Of a DNA stretch of 44,980 nt, positions 1 through 7,368 are shown one piece after another. This stretch comes from SAR116 cluster bacterium (GTDB taxonomy: Bacteria > Pseudomonadota > Alphaproteobacteria > Puniceispirillales > Puniceispirillaceae), in contig SHBD01000011.1 of the NCBI GenBank assembly GCA_004212735.1, positions 1 through 44,980 on the forward strand, in the 5' to 3' direction. The first letter of the stretch is position 1. The number at the start of each line of letters is the position of its first letter. The translations under genes and the position numbers were made by a program. The notes beneath the pieces were generated by a model, which searched no databases, was not told the DNA's origin, and saw only the letters and a list, made by a program, of their open reading frames with translations.

Positions 1-276
1 CAGGAGACACATTCCGTTGTCGAGGAAGACGGCAAACTTCACACCCTTGAATATTACGTATCAAAAGCTGCTGAGCTAAATGATATGATGGATCCCTCGA
101 AAGGCACCACTGGCCACACCGTATATACAGTGAACGAGGTTCACAAGGACGATGAGCATTTTGGAAAACATGTTGAGCTCGGTCAAAGTTGGGACCGTAT
201 CAATGAATTTTTCGGGCTGTTTGAAAAATATAGCCCACTGATCTCAATGGCAGGCAAAGTTACGGCTAAACTCTGA
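1..276 (+). CDS. C-terminal part of an unrecognised protein, cut by the window edge
   Basis: Frame 1 is open from the first base to a TGA at 274-276, giving at least 91 residues, so this is the 3' part of a gene that begins upstream. An internal ATG at 85 exists, but the open frame before it reads like protein and I do not take it as the start. The visible part is polar and charged, rich in His, Asp and Glu, and ends with a mildly hydrophobic stretch. I see no signal peptide, membrane segment or motif that I can name. It lies about 200 bases upstream of the selenoprotein gene on the same strand, so it may belong to the same transcription unit, although a stem-loop at 304-327 separates them. 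Function unknown. Confidence 0.6.
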   Translation, partial: QETHSVVEEDGKLHTLEYYVSKAAELNDMMDPSKGTTGHTVYTVNEVHKDDEHFGKHVELGQSWDRINEFFGLFEKYSPLISMAGKVTAKL

Positions 277-303
277 TCAAAAATAGGCCCAACATATATC
301 TAT

Positions 304-327
304 CCCCTGCCAGTGATCTGGTGGGGG
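304..327 (+). terminator. Strong stem-loop between the partial gene and the selenoprotein gene
   Basis: Bases 304-313 pair with 318-327 around a TGAT loop, giving a 10-bp stem with two G-U wobbles. It lies 28 bases after the stop of the upstream gene. No run of T follows, so it may be an intrinsic terminator of weak type or an RNA-processing or stability element. Confidence 0.4.
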
Positions 328-475
328 GTAAATGTGGGGATGGTTATGCCTCTGGGCGGTTTTTATAGGATTCAGAATTGCTGAAACTTCAAATCAACAA
401 ATTTTGCTTGCACTTTCACTCCACATTTTCCAACGTTATATCTTGTATTTAGGTTATATTCTGGGGAAATTTGAA

Positions 476-1711
476 GTGACCAAGATCGCCGAGATGCCTG
501 CCGTAGGTCGCGGTTTTATATCAAACCTACAATTACCCACCTTTGAAGATCCAGCGTGGACAACGCCTGTCCCTGCCAGCCAGCGGCGCGTCTCAATTGT
601 CTCAACCGCGGCAGTTTCACGGCGCGGTGACAAACCCTTCTCTTGGCTTGCCAAGGACCATCGGACGTTTCACAAGAACGACCGCGACCTCGTTATGACC
701 CACGTGGCCGTTGAATTTGATCGCTCCGCATGGCAGCAAGATCTCAACGTAATCATTCCACTGGACCGCCTCGAAGAGATGGCACAGGACGGCGAAATCG
801 GGTCTGTGGCTGATGAGCATTATTCTTTCATGGGAGCCGCTGACCCCGTGACGATGGAGAAATCTGCTCATGCGGTTGCGGAGCAAATGAAGCAGGAAGG
901 CGTCAATACAGTCTTTCTGATCCCCATATGACCGTTTTGTACGCGCGCCGTGTGCGGGCTTGCTCATTATTTTGAATCTGAAGGTTTGTCGACTGTTCTT
1001 GTTGGTTTTGTGCGCGAACATATGAAAGCCATCAAGCCTGCACGCGGATTGTTTTTGGATTTTCCGATGGGACGGGGCATGGGTAAACCCAATGATCCTG
1101 AGTTCCAAAAGAAGGTGATACGCGCTGCATTCGATTTATTTGACTTAGAAACAGGCCCCGTGCTGGAGGATTTTCCCGAAACCATCCCCGTGCGAGATGG
1201 ACGCATGGGCTATGCGTTGCCGCCAGAGCTTGTTTTGAGCACAAGTGATATCGGCGATGTGGATTCGTTAGTGGCCGAGGTTCAGACTGAGATAGACGCA
1301 TTGTTGCCAGACTACGAAGCGGCGGTAGCATCTCGCGGGCGCACAACCGTCGGGGCCAGCGAATTTCCCATAAAGGATTTTGCACCTTTTATCTCCAAAT
1401 TCATCAGAGGCGAAATACCAAAAAGCCCCCGAAAAGGGCTGCCAGCCATTCCCCTGTTGAAACTGGTTGTCGAAGATTTGGAAGCTTACTACACCGAAAC
1501 AAGAACCCACCGCGACGGGATCGATGATCTGGAATTGATGGGAAAATGGTTCTGGGAAGAGACCAAGGCTGGCCGATTGCTCCTGTCACTCGAAGCAATT
1601 TCGATCGTCTCTGATAACAAGGTCATGCTGCAAATTGTCGAAATGTCACTCATGGCGCCGAGATTCTGGTCTGAAGGTCCCTTGCCCGGAACATCAGCTG
1701 CCGGGTGGTGA
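476..1711 (+). CDS. GrdB/PrdB-family selenoprotein (Sec at TGA 929-931)
   Basis: Two open frames in the same phase are separated only by TGA at 929-931. Read as selenocysteine, this gives about 411 residues with Sec at residue 152 in the motif U-P-F-C, followed by another Cys at 160. The part before Sec carries hallmarks of the glycine/sarcosine/betaine/D-proline reductase selenoprotein B family (GrdB/PrdB): an IPLDRL segment, HYSFMG, and a hydrophobic strand (VFLIPI) leading into the Sec. In clostridial relatives the Sec acts in reductive cleavage of a C-N bond; the substrate here is unknown. The GTG start at 476 is chosen for the GGGGA ribosome site at 463-467; ATG 494 is an alternative, and the 332 start adds an unrelated hydrophobic leader. 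The tail after about residue 260 is longer than in PrdB. The adjacent selA, selB and tRNA-Sec strongly support recoding. Confidence 0.88.
935..960 (+). promoter_or_regulatory. Candidate bacterial SECIS hairpin
   Basis: Bases 942-946 pair with 952-956 (one G-U) around a five-base loop, GCCGT, that begins 15 bases after the TGA. A small hairpin at this distance, with a G at the start of the loop, is what SelB recognises in bacteria. The stem is short, and I could not establish a bulged U or a unique fold by eye. Confidence 0.35.
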
Positions 1712-1779
1712 CACCCATCACGCCGCAGCTCTATTGTTGCCATGTGATCACGCCCTCACAACATTAGAAAGTTCAAGTT

Positions 1780-2142
1780 ATGTTGAAGTTTTCCGAAGAT
1801 CATGAATGGGCTAGGCTTGACGCCGAGATATGTTCTGTTGGCATCTCACCTCACGCCGTTGAACAGCTTGGCGATATCGTATTTGTCGAGTTACCAGAAA
1901 TTGGAACAATTGTCGATAAAGGCGATGAGGTCGCGGTGATTGAGTCCGTGAAAGCCGCCTCCGATATCTACAGCCCTGCTGCCGGTCAAATCACCGAAGT
2001 CAACAATGCGCTGCTTGATGACCTCTCATCAATCACACCAGAAAGCGCGATGGAAAACTGGCTTTTCAAACTGAAGATCAGTGACATATCTGATCTCGAT
2101 CAGTTGATGGACGAGGATGCCTATAAAGCTTCGGTTGGGTAG
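1780..2142 (+). CDS. GcvH-like lipoyl carrier protein
   Basis: This 120-residue protein has the H-protein layout: DHEWARLD near the N-terminus, GDIVFVELPE in the middle, then ESVKAASD with the lipoylated Lys at residue 58, then a second half ending NWLFKLK. GcvH carries a lipoyl arm that shuttles an aminomethyl group and electrons in the glycine cleavage system. No gcvT, gcvP or lpd gene is visible here. Instead it starts 68 bases after the selenoprotein gene on the same strand, so it is probably co-expressed with it. It is slightly shorter than usual and the segment after the lipoyl site departs from typical GcvH. I infer a specialised H-protein paralogue that could supply or accept electrons as a dithiol; a role as the housekeeping GcvH is possible but less likely. 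Confidence 0.85.
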   Translation: MLKFSEDHEWARLDAEICSVGISPHAVEQLGDIVFVELPEIGTIVDKGDEVAVIESVKAASDIYSPAAGQITEVNNALLDDLSSITPESAMENWLFKLKISDISDLDQLMDEDAYKASVG

Positions 2143-2217
2143 GGTCACAGGCTAGCGTTGGTCGCTGTACTCCGAGACGATCCACTGACATTGTCGAGCA
2201 GTTTAACTTTAACTTCT

Positions 2218-2246
2218 TAGCGCACGCCTTTCATTAAGTGGCGCTA
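2218..2246. terminator. Weak stem-loop between gcvH-like gene and tRNA-Sec
   Basis: TAGCGC at 2218-2223 pairs with GCGCTA at 2241-2246 around a 17-base loop. It lies between the convergent gcvH-like gene and the selA-selB-selC operon and could end either transcript. No T-run follows. The rest of 2143-2308 holds nothing I can identify. Confidence 0.25.
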
Positions 2247-2308
2247 GCTGCGGTGGACAACATGCTCAAAACATGGTGTGCAGATGGTGTTCTGTGAAAC
2301 GCAATGGC

Positions 2309-2404
2309 TGGCGAAAGAGCGTGGGAGTCGAACCCACCAGGGACGTTGTACGCCCCTCACTAGATTTGAAGTCTAGGCGCCCCACCGGGGTGCGATCCTC
2401 TTCC
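2309..2404 (-). tRNA. selC: tRNA-Sec (anticodon UCA)
   Basis: Read on the minus strand from 2404, this is a 96-base tRNA including an encoded CCA. The anticodon is TCA (plus-strand 2367-2369) in the loop CTTCAAA, flanked by a CTAGA/TCTAG stem. The T arm is GTGGG-TTCGACT-CCCAC. There is a long variable arm with a 7-bp stem (GGGGCGT/ACGTCCC) and an elongated D arm. These are the marks of selenocysteine tRNA, which is charged with Ser, converted by SelA and delivered to UGA codons by SelB. The acceptor has seven pairs (one G-U); the eighth position expected in bacterial tRNA-Sec is G opposite G. It begins 5 bases after the selB stop and is probably processed from the selA-selB transcript. Confidence 0.95.
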
Positions 2405-2409
2405 CTTTA

Positions 2410-4341
2410 TCAGTTACTCTTTAGCGACAAAATACTGTTGGGGGAACACCGGACTCGCCGGTGCCCGCCCTCCTGCACTGTATATCCTATTCGGTCAAAA
2501 TATTCCAAAACGGCAATCACAAAATTCCTTCCCAAATTCACCTCATCCCGATACTCGGCTGTTGTGAACAAACCATCTCTCGACCGCGCGGCGAGTTGCT
2601 CAGCAATGGTTGCAAGCGTTATCAGCACGGTTTTTGGCAGATAGCGATTTTTCTCCATCACTATAATTTTCCCCAATTTGATACCAATTTTTAGCGCATT
2701 TTCGAGTGAGGACACGTCAACTCCGATATCCTTGGCTGCCTGATGAAGGCTGGGAGGAGTGCCCGATTTTGGAGACAAAACCACTATAGCGCGCGCCAAA
2801 AGACTTTTGTCCTGCTCCTCTAGATCTACAGCGTGAGAGGGCAAATGGAATTTTTTGCCGTTAGCGCCAAGGCGTTTTTCCGCAACCAACAAGCCTAGGG
2901 CTGCGTCAAGCGTCGCTGTTTCAAAAAAAGGGGTAAGCAATGTCTGTACATCTTTGACGCTGGCACCGGAAAGGGCGGGATTGGACTCGTGAAATCCGAT
3001 CATGATTTTTTCAATGCGATCGGATAGTTCGCGCCATCTTTTTTTGGAGAAAATCCGTTCCTTGGGCGAGTTTCCAACAAGTCTTAACTCCAGAGACGCA
3101 GTGAGCGACTTGATCTGCAATGTTGGCAAATTATGCGACACAGCAAACGGCTGTAGTGACACACCGGTCACGCTTTGGTCTGTTAATTCTCTCAGTATCT
3201 CAGCTGGGTTTTCACCACACATTACCTTCAGGCTTGCAATACGGCTGGGCTTTGCGCGGCCGCGTTTGGGTGAAAAGGGATCAATCACACGCCCTCCTGC
3301 GATCGTGCGTTGGGCAGATTGGTCACGCAATACAAAACGATCGCCATGACAGACAAATGTTTCGCGAAGCAGCACCAGTTGGGCCAAGCCACGTGTACCC
3401 GCGGCAATACTCCCCCCCGATAAAACCGCAACCCGCGCTGGCAGATGATCCGAGCCAATATGTAAATGCGTTGGCGTCCAGTGTTTCAACGCACCTGCCT
3501 CAGCTGGCAATACCTCAAGATCAACATCTATGCGCGTTGTTGGATTGTAGAGGTCGGAATGCATTAACCAGCTGCCACGCCTTACTGAGTGTTTGCCAAC
3601 ACCGCGCCCAGTGATGTTTAGGGCGCAGCGCTCGCCAGCTTTTGCGCAGTCACTTTCCCGGCTGTTAACCCTGATTCCACGAATGCGGACCGGCGATCCG
3701 TTTGACGAAAGTGTGAGACTTTCTGATGTGTGAGCCAAACCGGAAACCACCATACCAGTTACAATCAAACCGACACCTTTAAATGAGAAAACCCGGTCAA
3801 TGGCCATTCTGAAATGATGATGGGTGGCGCGGGCAGTGCAGACCTTGGCGTGCTGGGCAAGCGCCTGACTAAGCTCGTCAATTCCCTCACGCCTGGGGGC
3901 ACAAATTGGATAGACGTCACACTCTTCTCTCCCTGACTCGATCAAAAGCCGGTCAAGCTGAGCCTGCACTTCACTGATACGCTCTGGTTGCACACGATCA
4001 ATCTTGGTCAATGCGACCAGACATTGCTCAATGCCAAGCAGGTTTAGTATGGCCAAATGCTCGCGCGTTTGCGGCATCACACCATCATCAGCAGCCACCA
4101 CCAGCAGGCTCAGGTCAATCCCGGCAACCCCTGCCAACATGTTTCGGACGAACTTTTCATGGCCGGGAACATCTACAAAGCCGAGCATCCCTGAGCCAGG
4201 CAACGCTTGATATGCAAATCCCAGATCCACTGACAATCCACGTGCCTTTTCCTCTGGCAAACGGTCGGTGTCAGTCCCGGTCAGAGCTTTGATCAGCTCA
4301 GTTTTGCCATGATCTACATGACCGGCCGTTGCCACAATCAT
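2410..4341 (-). CDS. selB: Selenocysteine-specific elongation factor SelB
   Basis: This 643-residue translational GTPase has the SelB arrangement. The N-terminal G domain carries GHVDHGKT (7-14), the switch segment GLSVDLGF (35-42), DVPGH (57-61) and TKID (112-115). EF-Tu-like domains follow, and a long C-terminal part in the range of the winged-helix repeats that bind the SECIS hairpin. SelB brings Sec-tRNA to the ribosome at UGA codons. Its start overlaps the selA stop by 4 bases (ATGA), which indicates translational coupling, and the tRNA-Sec follows 5 bases after its stop. Its length matches typical bacterial SelB, and all GTP-binding motifs are intact. The client selenoprotein lies just beyond the tRNA on the opposite strand. 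Confidence 0.96.
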   Translation of the reverse strand: MIVATAGHVDHGKTELIKALTGTDTDRLPEEKARGLSVDLGFAYQALPGSGMLGFVDVPGHEKFVRNMLAGVAGIDLSLLVVAADDGVMPQTREHLAILNLLGIEQCLVALTKIDRVQPERISEVQAQLDRLLIESGREECDVYPICAPRREGIDELSQALAQHAKVCTARATHHHFRMAIDRVFSFKGVGLIVTGMVVSGLAHTSESLTLSSNGSPVRIRGIRVNSRESDCAKAGERCALNITGRGVGKHSVRRGSWLMHSDLYNPTTRIDVDLEVLPAEAGALKHWTPTHLHIGSDHLPARVAVLSGGSIAAGTRGLAQLVLLRETFVCHGDRFVLRDQSAQRTIAGGRVIDPFSPKRGRAKPSRIASLKVMCGENPAEILRELTDQSVTGVSLQPFAVSHNLPTLQIKSLTASLELRLVGNSPKERIFSKKRWRELSDRIEKIMIGFHESNPALSGASVKDVQTLLTPFFETATLDAALGLLVAEKRLGANGKKFHLPSHAVDLEEQDKSLLARAIVVLSPKSGTPPSLHQAAKDIGVDVSSLENALKIGIKLGKIIVMEKNRYLPKTVLITLATIAEQLAARSRDGLFTTAEYRDEVNLGRNFVIAVLEYFDRIGYTVQEGGHRRVRCSPNSILSLKSN

Positions 4342-5732
4342 GTGACATCAAGTCCCTTCAGGCTCTCGATAAAGCTGCTTTCATCCTCCAGACATCTGAG
4401 ATCAAACCATAATGCATCGTCGGTAATGCGGCCAATCACCGGAATAGGCAGATCCCTGAATGCCTTGGCCAGCTTGATCAAGGCTCTACCTGGGCGTCGG
4501 TAGCCTGGCACAGTTATTTTCAGAGCTGCACTTGCCAATGTGTCATTTGGCAATGCGCCACTTCCTATCTGGCTTTGGACAGGCGCGGCAACCACCTCAA
4601 ACCCTTTGCAATGATCTTGCACGGTGGAGGCCATGCGGTCCGCTAATCGCGCAATGTCCGCCTGGTCCCGGGACAACCAGCGCAGAGTTGGCAATTCAGT
4701 CGCCAGTTGCGAGGGGTCGGTATATAAACGCAACACCGCCTGCAAGGCCGCTAACGTCAATTTGTCAGGCCGCATCGCGCGCGTCATCGGATTGCGTTTA
4801 AGTTTCGTGATCAAATCACGCCGACCTGCAATGATGCCGGCCTGCGGTCCACCAAGAAGTTTGTCACCGCTAAAGGTTACCAAATCAGCGCCAGCTCTCA
4901 CGGCTTCGGCGACAGTGGTTTCATGTGGCAAGTGGTGGCTCTCCAGATCAATCAGCGTGCCGCTGCCAAGGTCGGTAATGAGTGGCAGATCATGACGATG
5001 TGCAATCTCAGCAAGTGCCTGCTCAGAAACGTTTTTTGTGAAACCTTTAATCTCAAAATTGCTGGCATGCACCTTCATCAACAGGGCGGTTTTCGGTCCA
5101 ATCGCCAGCTCAAAATCTGTATCATGCGTCCTATTTGTTGTGCCAACTTCCACTAACTTGCAACCCGCCTGAGCCATAATATCAGGCATCCGGAACGCAC
5201 CACCAATCTCGATCAACTCACCGCGGGAAACCGGGACTTCCTTGCGCTTTGCCAGGCTATTGAGTGTGAGTAGCACAGCCGCAGCATTGTTGTTCACGAT
5301 GAGCGCAGCCTCCGCTCCCGTCAAGTAACATAGCAAATCCTCGGCATGTTCATGACGATCGCCGCGCTTGCCCGTTTCCAAATCGAATTCCAGATTGCTG
5401 GCACCCCGCGCAACATCAACCATTGCCTTGATCGCAGACTCCGGTAAGGCGGCTCGTCCAAGATTGGTGTGCAGCACCGTACCTGTCAGATTAATTACTG
5501 GCCGCAGCGAAGGCCTTACCGTGTGCGCTGTCTCTTCTGACAGCGTTTTCAAAAGCCAGTTATATTCGATTGCCGTGCCCGCCAACACCTGCTTCCTTGC
5601 CTCTGCCAAAACGGTTTGTACAGTTCGGGTGACGAGAGACGCGCCAAATTCCCGCACCAGCAAAGCACCATTTGGATCGTTTAACAGGCGATCAACAGAG
5701 GGCAGTTTCTCCGGCTTATCAATCGTCGTCAT
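4338..5732 (-). CDS. selA: L-seryl-tRNA(Sec) selenium transferase SelA
   Basis: This 464-residue PLP enzyme converts seryl-tRNA-Sec to selenocysteinyl-tRNA-Sec using selenophosphate. The family segments are present: INLTGTVLHTNLGRA (80-94), NNNAAAVLLTL near 147-157, ITDLGSGTL (252-260), and SGDKLLGGPQAG, in which Lys291 is the expected PLP Schiff-base residue. The frame is open further upstream to 5846, but the ATG at 5732 is preceded by AGAGG at a proper distance and the extension has no family resemblance. It is the first gene of selA-selB-selC. The enzyme needs selenophosphate from SelD, for which no gene is visible in this window. Confidence 0.96.
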   Translation of the reverse strand: MTTIDKPEKLPSVDRLLNDPNGALLVREFGASLVTRTVQTVLAEARKQVLAGTAIEYNWLLKTLSEETAHTVRPSLRPVINLTGTVLHTNLGRAALPESAIKAMVDVARGASNLEFDLETGKRGDRHEHAEDLLCYLTGAEAALIVNNNAAAVLLTLNSLAKRKEVPVSRGELIEIGGAFRMPDIMAQAGCKLVEVGTTNRTHDTDFELAIGPKTALLMKVHASNFEIKGFTKNVSEQALAEIAHRHDLPLITDLGSGTLIDLESHHLPHETTVAEAVRAGADLVTFSGDKLLGGPQAGIIAGRRDLITKLKRNPMTRAMRPDKLTLAALQAVLRLYTDPSQLATELPTLRWLSRDQADIARLADRMASTVQDHCKGFEVVAAPVQSQIGSGALPNDTLASAALKITVPGYRRPGRALIKLAKAFRDLPIPVIGRITDDALWFDLRCLEDESSFIESLKGLDVT

Positions 5733-5909
5733 ATCAAACCTCTGGTAGCAAAGAACACATAACAGGCCCTGTGCAATTCCTTCAAACAAACATTCTTTTA
5801 CACGTGCCAGCTTACAAAGTTTGGAAATAGAGTAACAATAGCTCAAACGATGATGCAGAGTGTCGCAGTCTTCATTATTTTGGCAAGCTTAATTTCTTTA
5901 CACCTAAAT

Positions 5910-5929
5910 TTAGAAATGCTTAATTCTAA
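5910..5929. promoter_or_regulatory. Inverted repeat TTAGAA-N8-TTCTAA, possible LysR-type operator
   Basis: A perfect 6+6 inverted repeat with an 8-base spacer lies 30-49 bases before the LysR start, in the 226-base gap divergent from selA. LysR proteins commonly bind dyads upstream of their own and divergent genes, so it may control the regulator, selA, or both. Inference from position and symmetry only. Confidence 0.35.
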
Positions 5930-5958
5930 CCATGAACAATTCGATGGCATAAAGTCCG

Positions 5959-6819
5959 ATGCGCCTTGAAATCGATGTACTCAAGACATTCATTGCGGTG
6001 GCTGAAACCGGTTCGGTGAAGCATGCGGCAGAGCGCGTTGCGCGCTCACCTGCAGCCGTATCCATGCAAATGAAAAAGCTGGAGCGACTGATCGGCGCGC
6101 CGGTTTTTCATCGGACCGAAGGTGCCATGCGGCTATCGGATAGTGGCGACCGGTTGATGCCACATGCACATCGTATTGTTGAAGCAAATGATACCGCACT
6201 GACCGCACTGCTCAGCCCAGATATTTATGGGATGGTGCGGATTGGGTTGTGTCTGGAAAACATTGAAACACGGATGCCCGAAATTCTGGCTGGATTCTCC
6301 CGGGCACATCCTGGCGTCACCGTCAATATTACCGCAGGTGACGCGCAAGATTTGGCGGTGATGCTGGCCGCTGGCACATTGGATATCGCCATTTTAACCA
6401 CCGGTGGGGGCGTGGCACATCTTGAACATGATCGGCTCCTATATGAACAACCTCTGGTGTGGGCGACACACAAAAACAGCCAGCGCATTGGTGAACGGCC
6501 TCTAAAGGTCGCAGTTGCGCCAATCGGCTGTCCTTGGCGAGACGCTGCACTCGATGCTCTGAAACGCGCCGGCATTGAATATCGGATTGCGTATCTTTCA
6601 AACTTATCTGAGTCTCAACTGGCGGCAATCCGCGCAGATTTGGCAGTTGCAGCGTTACCCGCAAGCAGGGTCAATAACAGCGCCCAGCCGATTTGTGCGA
6701 ACAGCGACCTTCCCAAGCTGCCCTATACGCAAATGGTGCTGCGGATGTCTGACAAGCCCGATGCCAACACCAAAGCGCTGGCAGCGCAGATACTCGCAGC
6801 TTTCAAGAGACCAGTTTAA
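5959..6819 (+). CDS. LysR-family transcriptional regulator
   Basis: This is a 286-residue protein of normal length for the family. Residues 1-60 form the typical LysR winged helix-turn-helix (AETGSVKHAAERVARSPAAV and the following recognition segment, ending near LIGAPVFHRTEG). It is followed by a periplasmic-binding-like effector domain with the usual VRIGLCLE strand near residue 95. It is divergent from selA with a 226-base gap containing a dyad at 5910-5929. It may regulate the selenium operon or something elsewhere; the effector cannot be read from the sequence. The stop at 6819 is followed by a long non-coding stretch, so it is probably monocistronic. Confidence 0.9.
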   Translation: MRLEIDVLKTFIAVAETGSVKHAAERVARSPAAVSMQMKKLERLIGAPVFHRTEGAMRLSDSGDRLMPHAHRIVEANDTALTALLSPDIYGMVRIGLCLENIETRMPEILAGFSRAHPGVTVNITAGDAQDLAVMLAAGTLDIAILTTGGGVAHLEHDRLLYEQPLVWATHKNSQRIGERPLKVAVAPIGCPWRDAALDALKRAGIEYRIAYLSNLSESQLAAIRADLAVAALPASRVNNSAQPICANSDLPKLPYTQMVLRMSDKPDANTKALAAQILAAFKRPV

Positions 6820-7368
6820 TGTGACGCAAAAAAAACTTGGGTTGAGATCAATTATTCGCCACCACTCACCTTTCCCGTGCTGCCTGTCCCAACCAGGTAA
6901 ATGAGGATAATCGGGAGTTGGTATGTGAGGGGCCGTCAATTGAAGTCAATTCTGTTGACCCCAAGCAGCTGATCCGTCAAATCCACCTAAGGGAGACCAG
7001 CACCCATGTCGGTGTTTTGGGTGGTTGTGTTGTCATTACCTGCCGGAACACTACTCATAAGTGTCTGACAATCAATAAAAGCCTTTGCAACTCCATAGGC
7101 GTTGTGAAATCCGTACCGTAAATTCCCCTGTTTGTCTCAAATCTGCGTGACCGTGAAAGCCAATAGCCCGGTTTGCCCCAACCCATCACATGAGTAGAAA
7201 AAATTCAACGATCAGGTGAATTGTCTGGCATGGTTTGCGACTTGACACAGACGCTCTGGTGATTGACGCTAATGTGCCATCGTTCAGCGAACATTATATT
7301 AGATGTTCCGTTCCAGGGCCAAAAAACTCAGCGCATGACGCTGACCTAAAATTTGAAGGGAGAATATA
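6820..7368. other. Long non-coding gap upstream of the peptide-type ABC operon
   Basis: This 549-base stretch has only short open frames without ribosome sites or recognisable product. It contains a weak hairpin (CACCCA at 7001-7006 with TGGGTG at 7018-7023, 11-base loop) and a TTGACA hexamer at 7242-7247 without a convincing partner at the expected distance. It probably carries the promoter and leader of the operon starting at 7369. No known riboswitch pattern was recognised. Confidence 0.4.

Noticed and set aside
332-931. A separate 199-codon gene ending at the TGA 929-931, followed by an independent gene from 950
   Set aside because: Both frames are in phase, the TGA lies at the Sec site of the family, and the Sec machinery is adjacent. 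The ATG at 332 adds a hydrophobic leader unlike the family; GTG 476 has a ribosome site.
617-1108. Minus-strand open frame of 163 codons over the selenoprotein gene
   Set aside because: It shows no family features and covers the Sec site of a recognisable gene; treated as a shadow.
476-1711. Pseudogene with a nonsense mutation
   Set aside because: No other stop or frameshift occurs in 411 codons and the redox Cys residues after the TGA are intact.
6918-7121. 67-codon open frame in the gap before the ABC operon
   Set aside because: No ribosome site, no protein-like pattern, Cys/Val-rich composition typical of chance frames.
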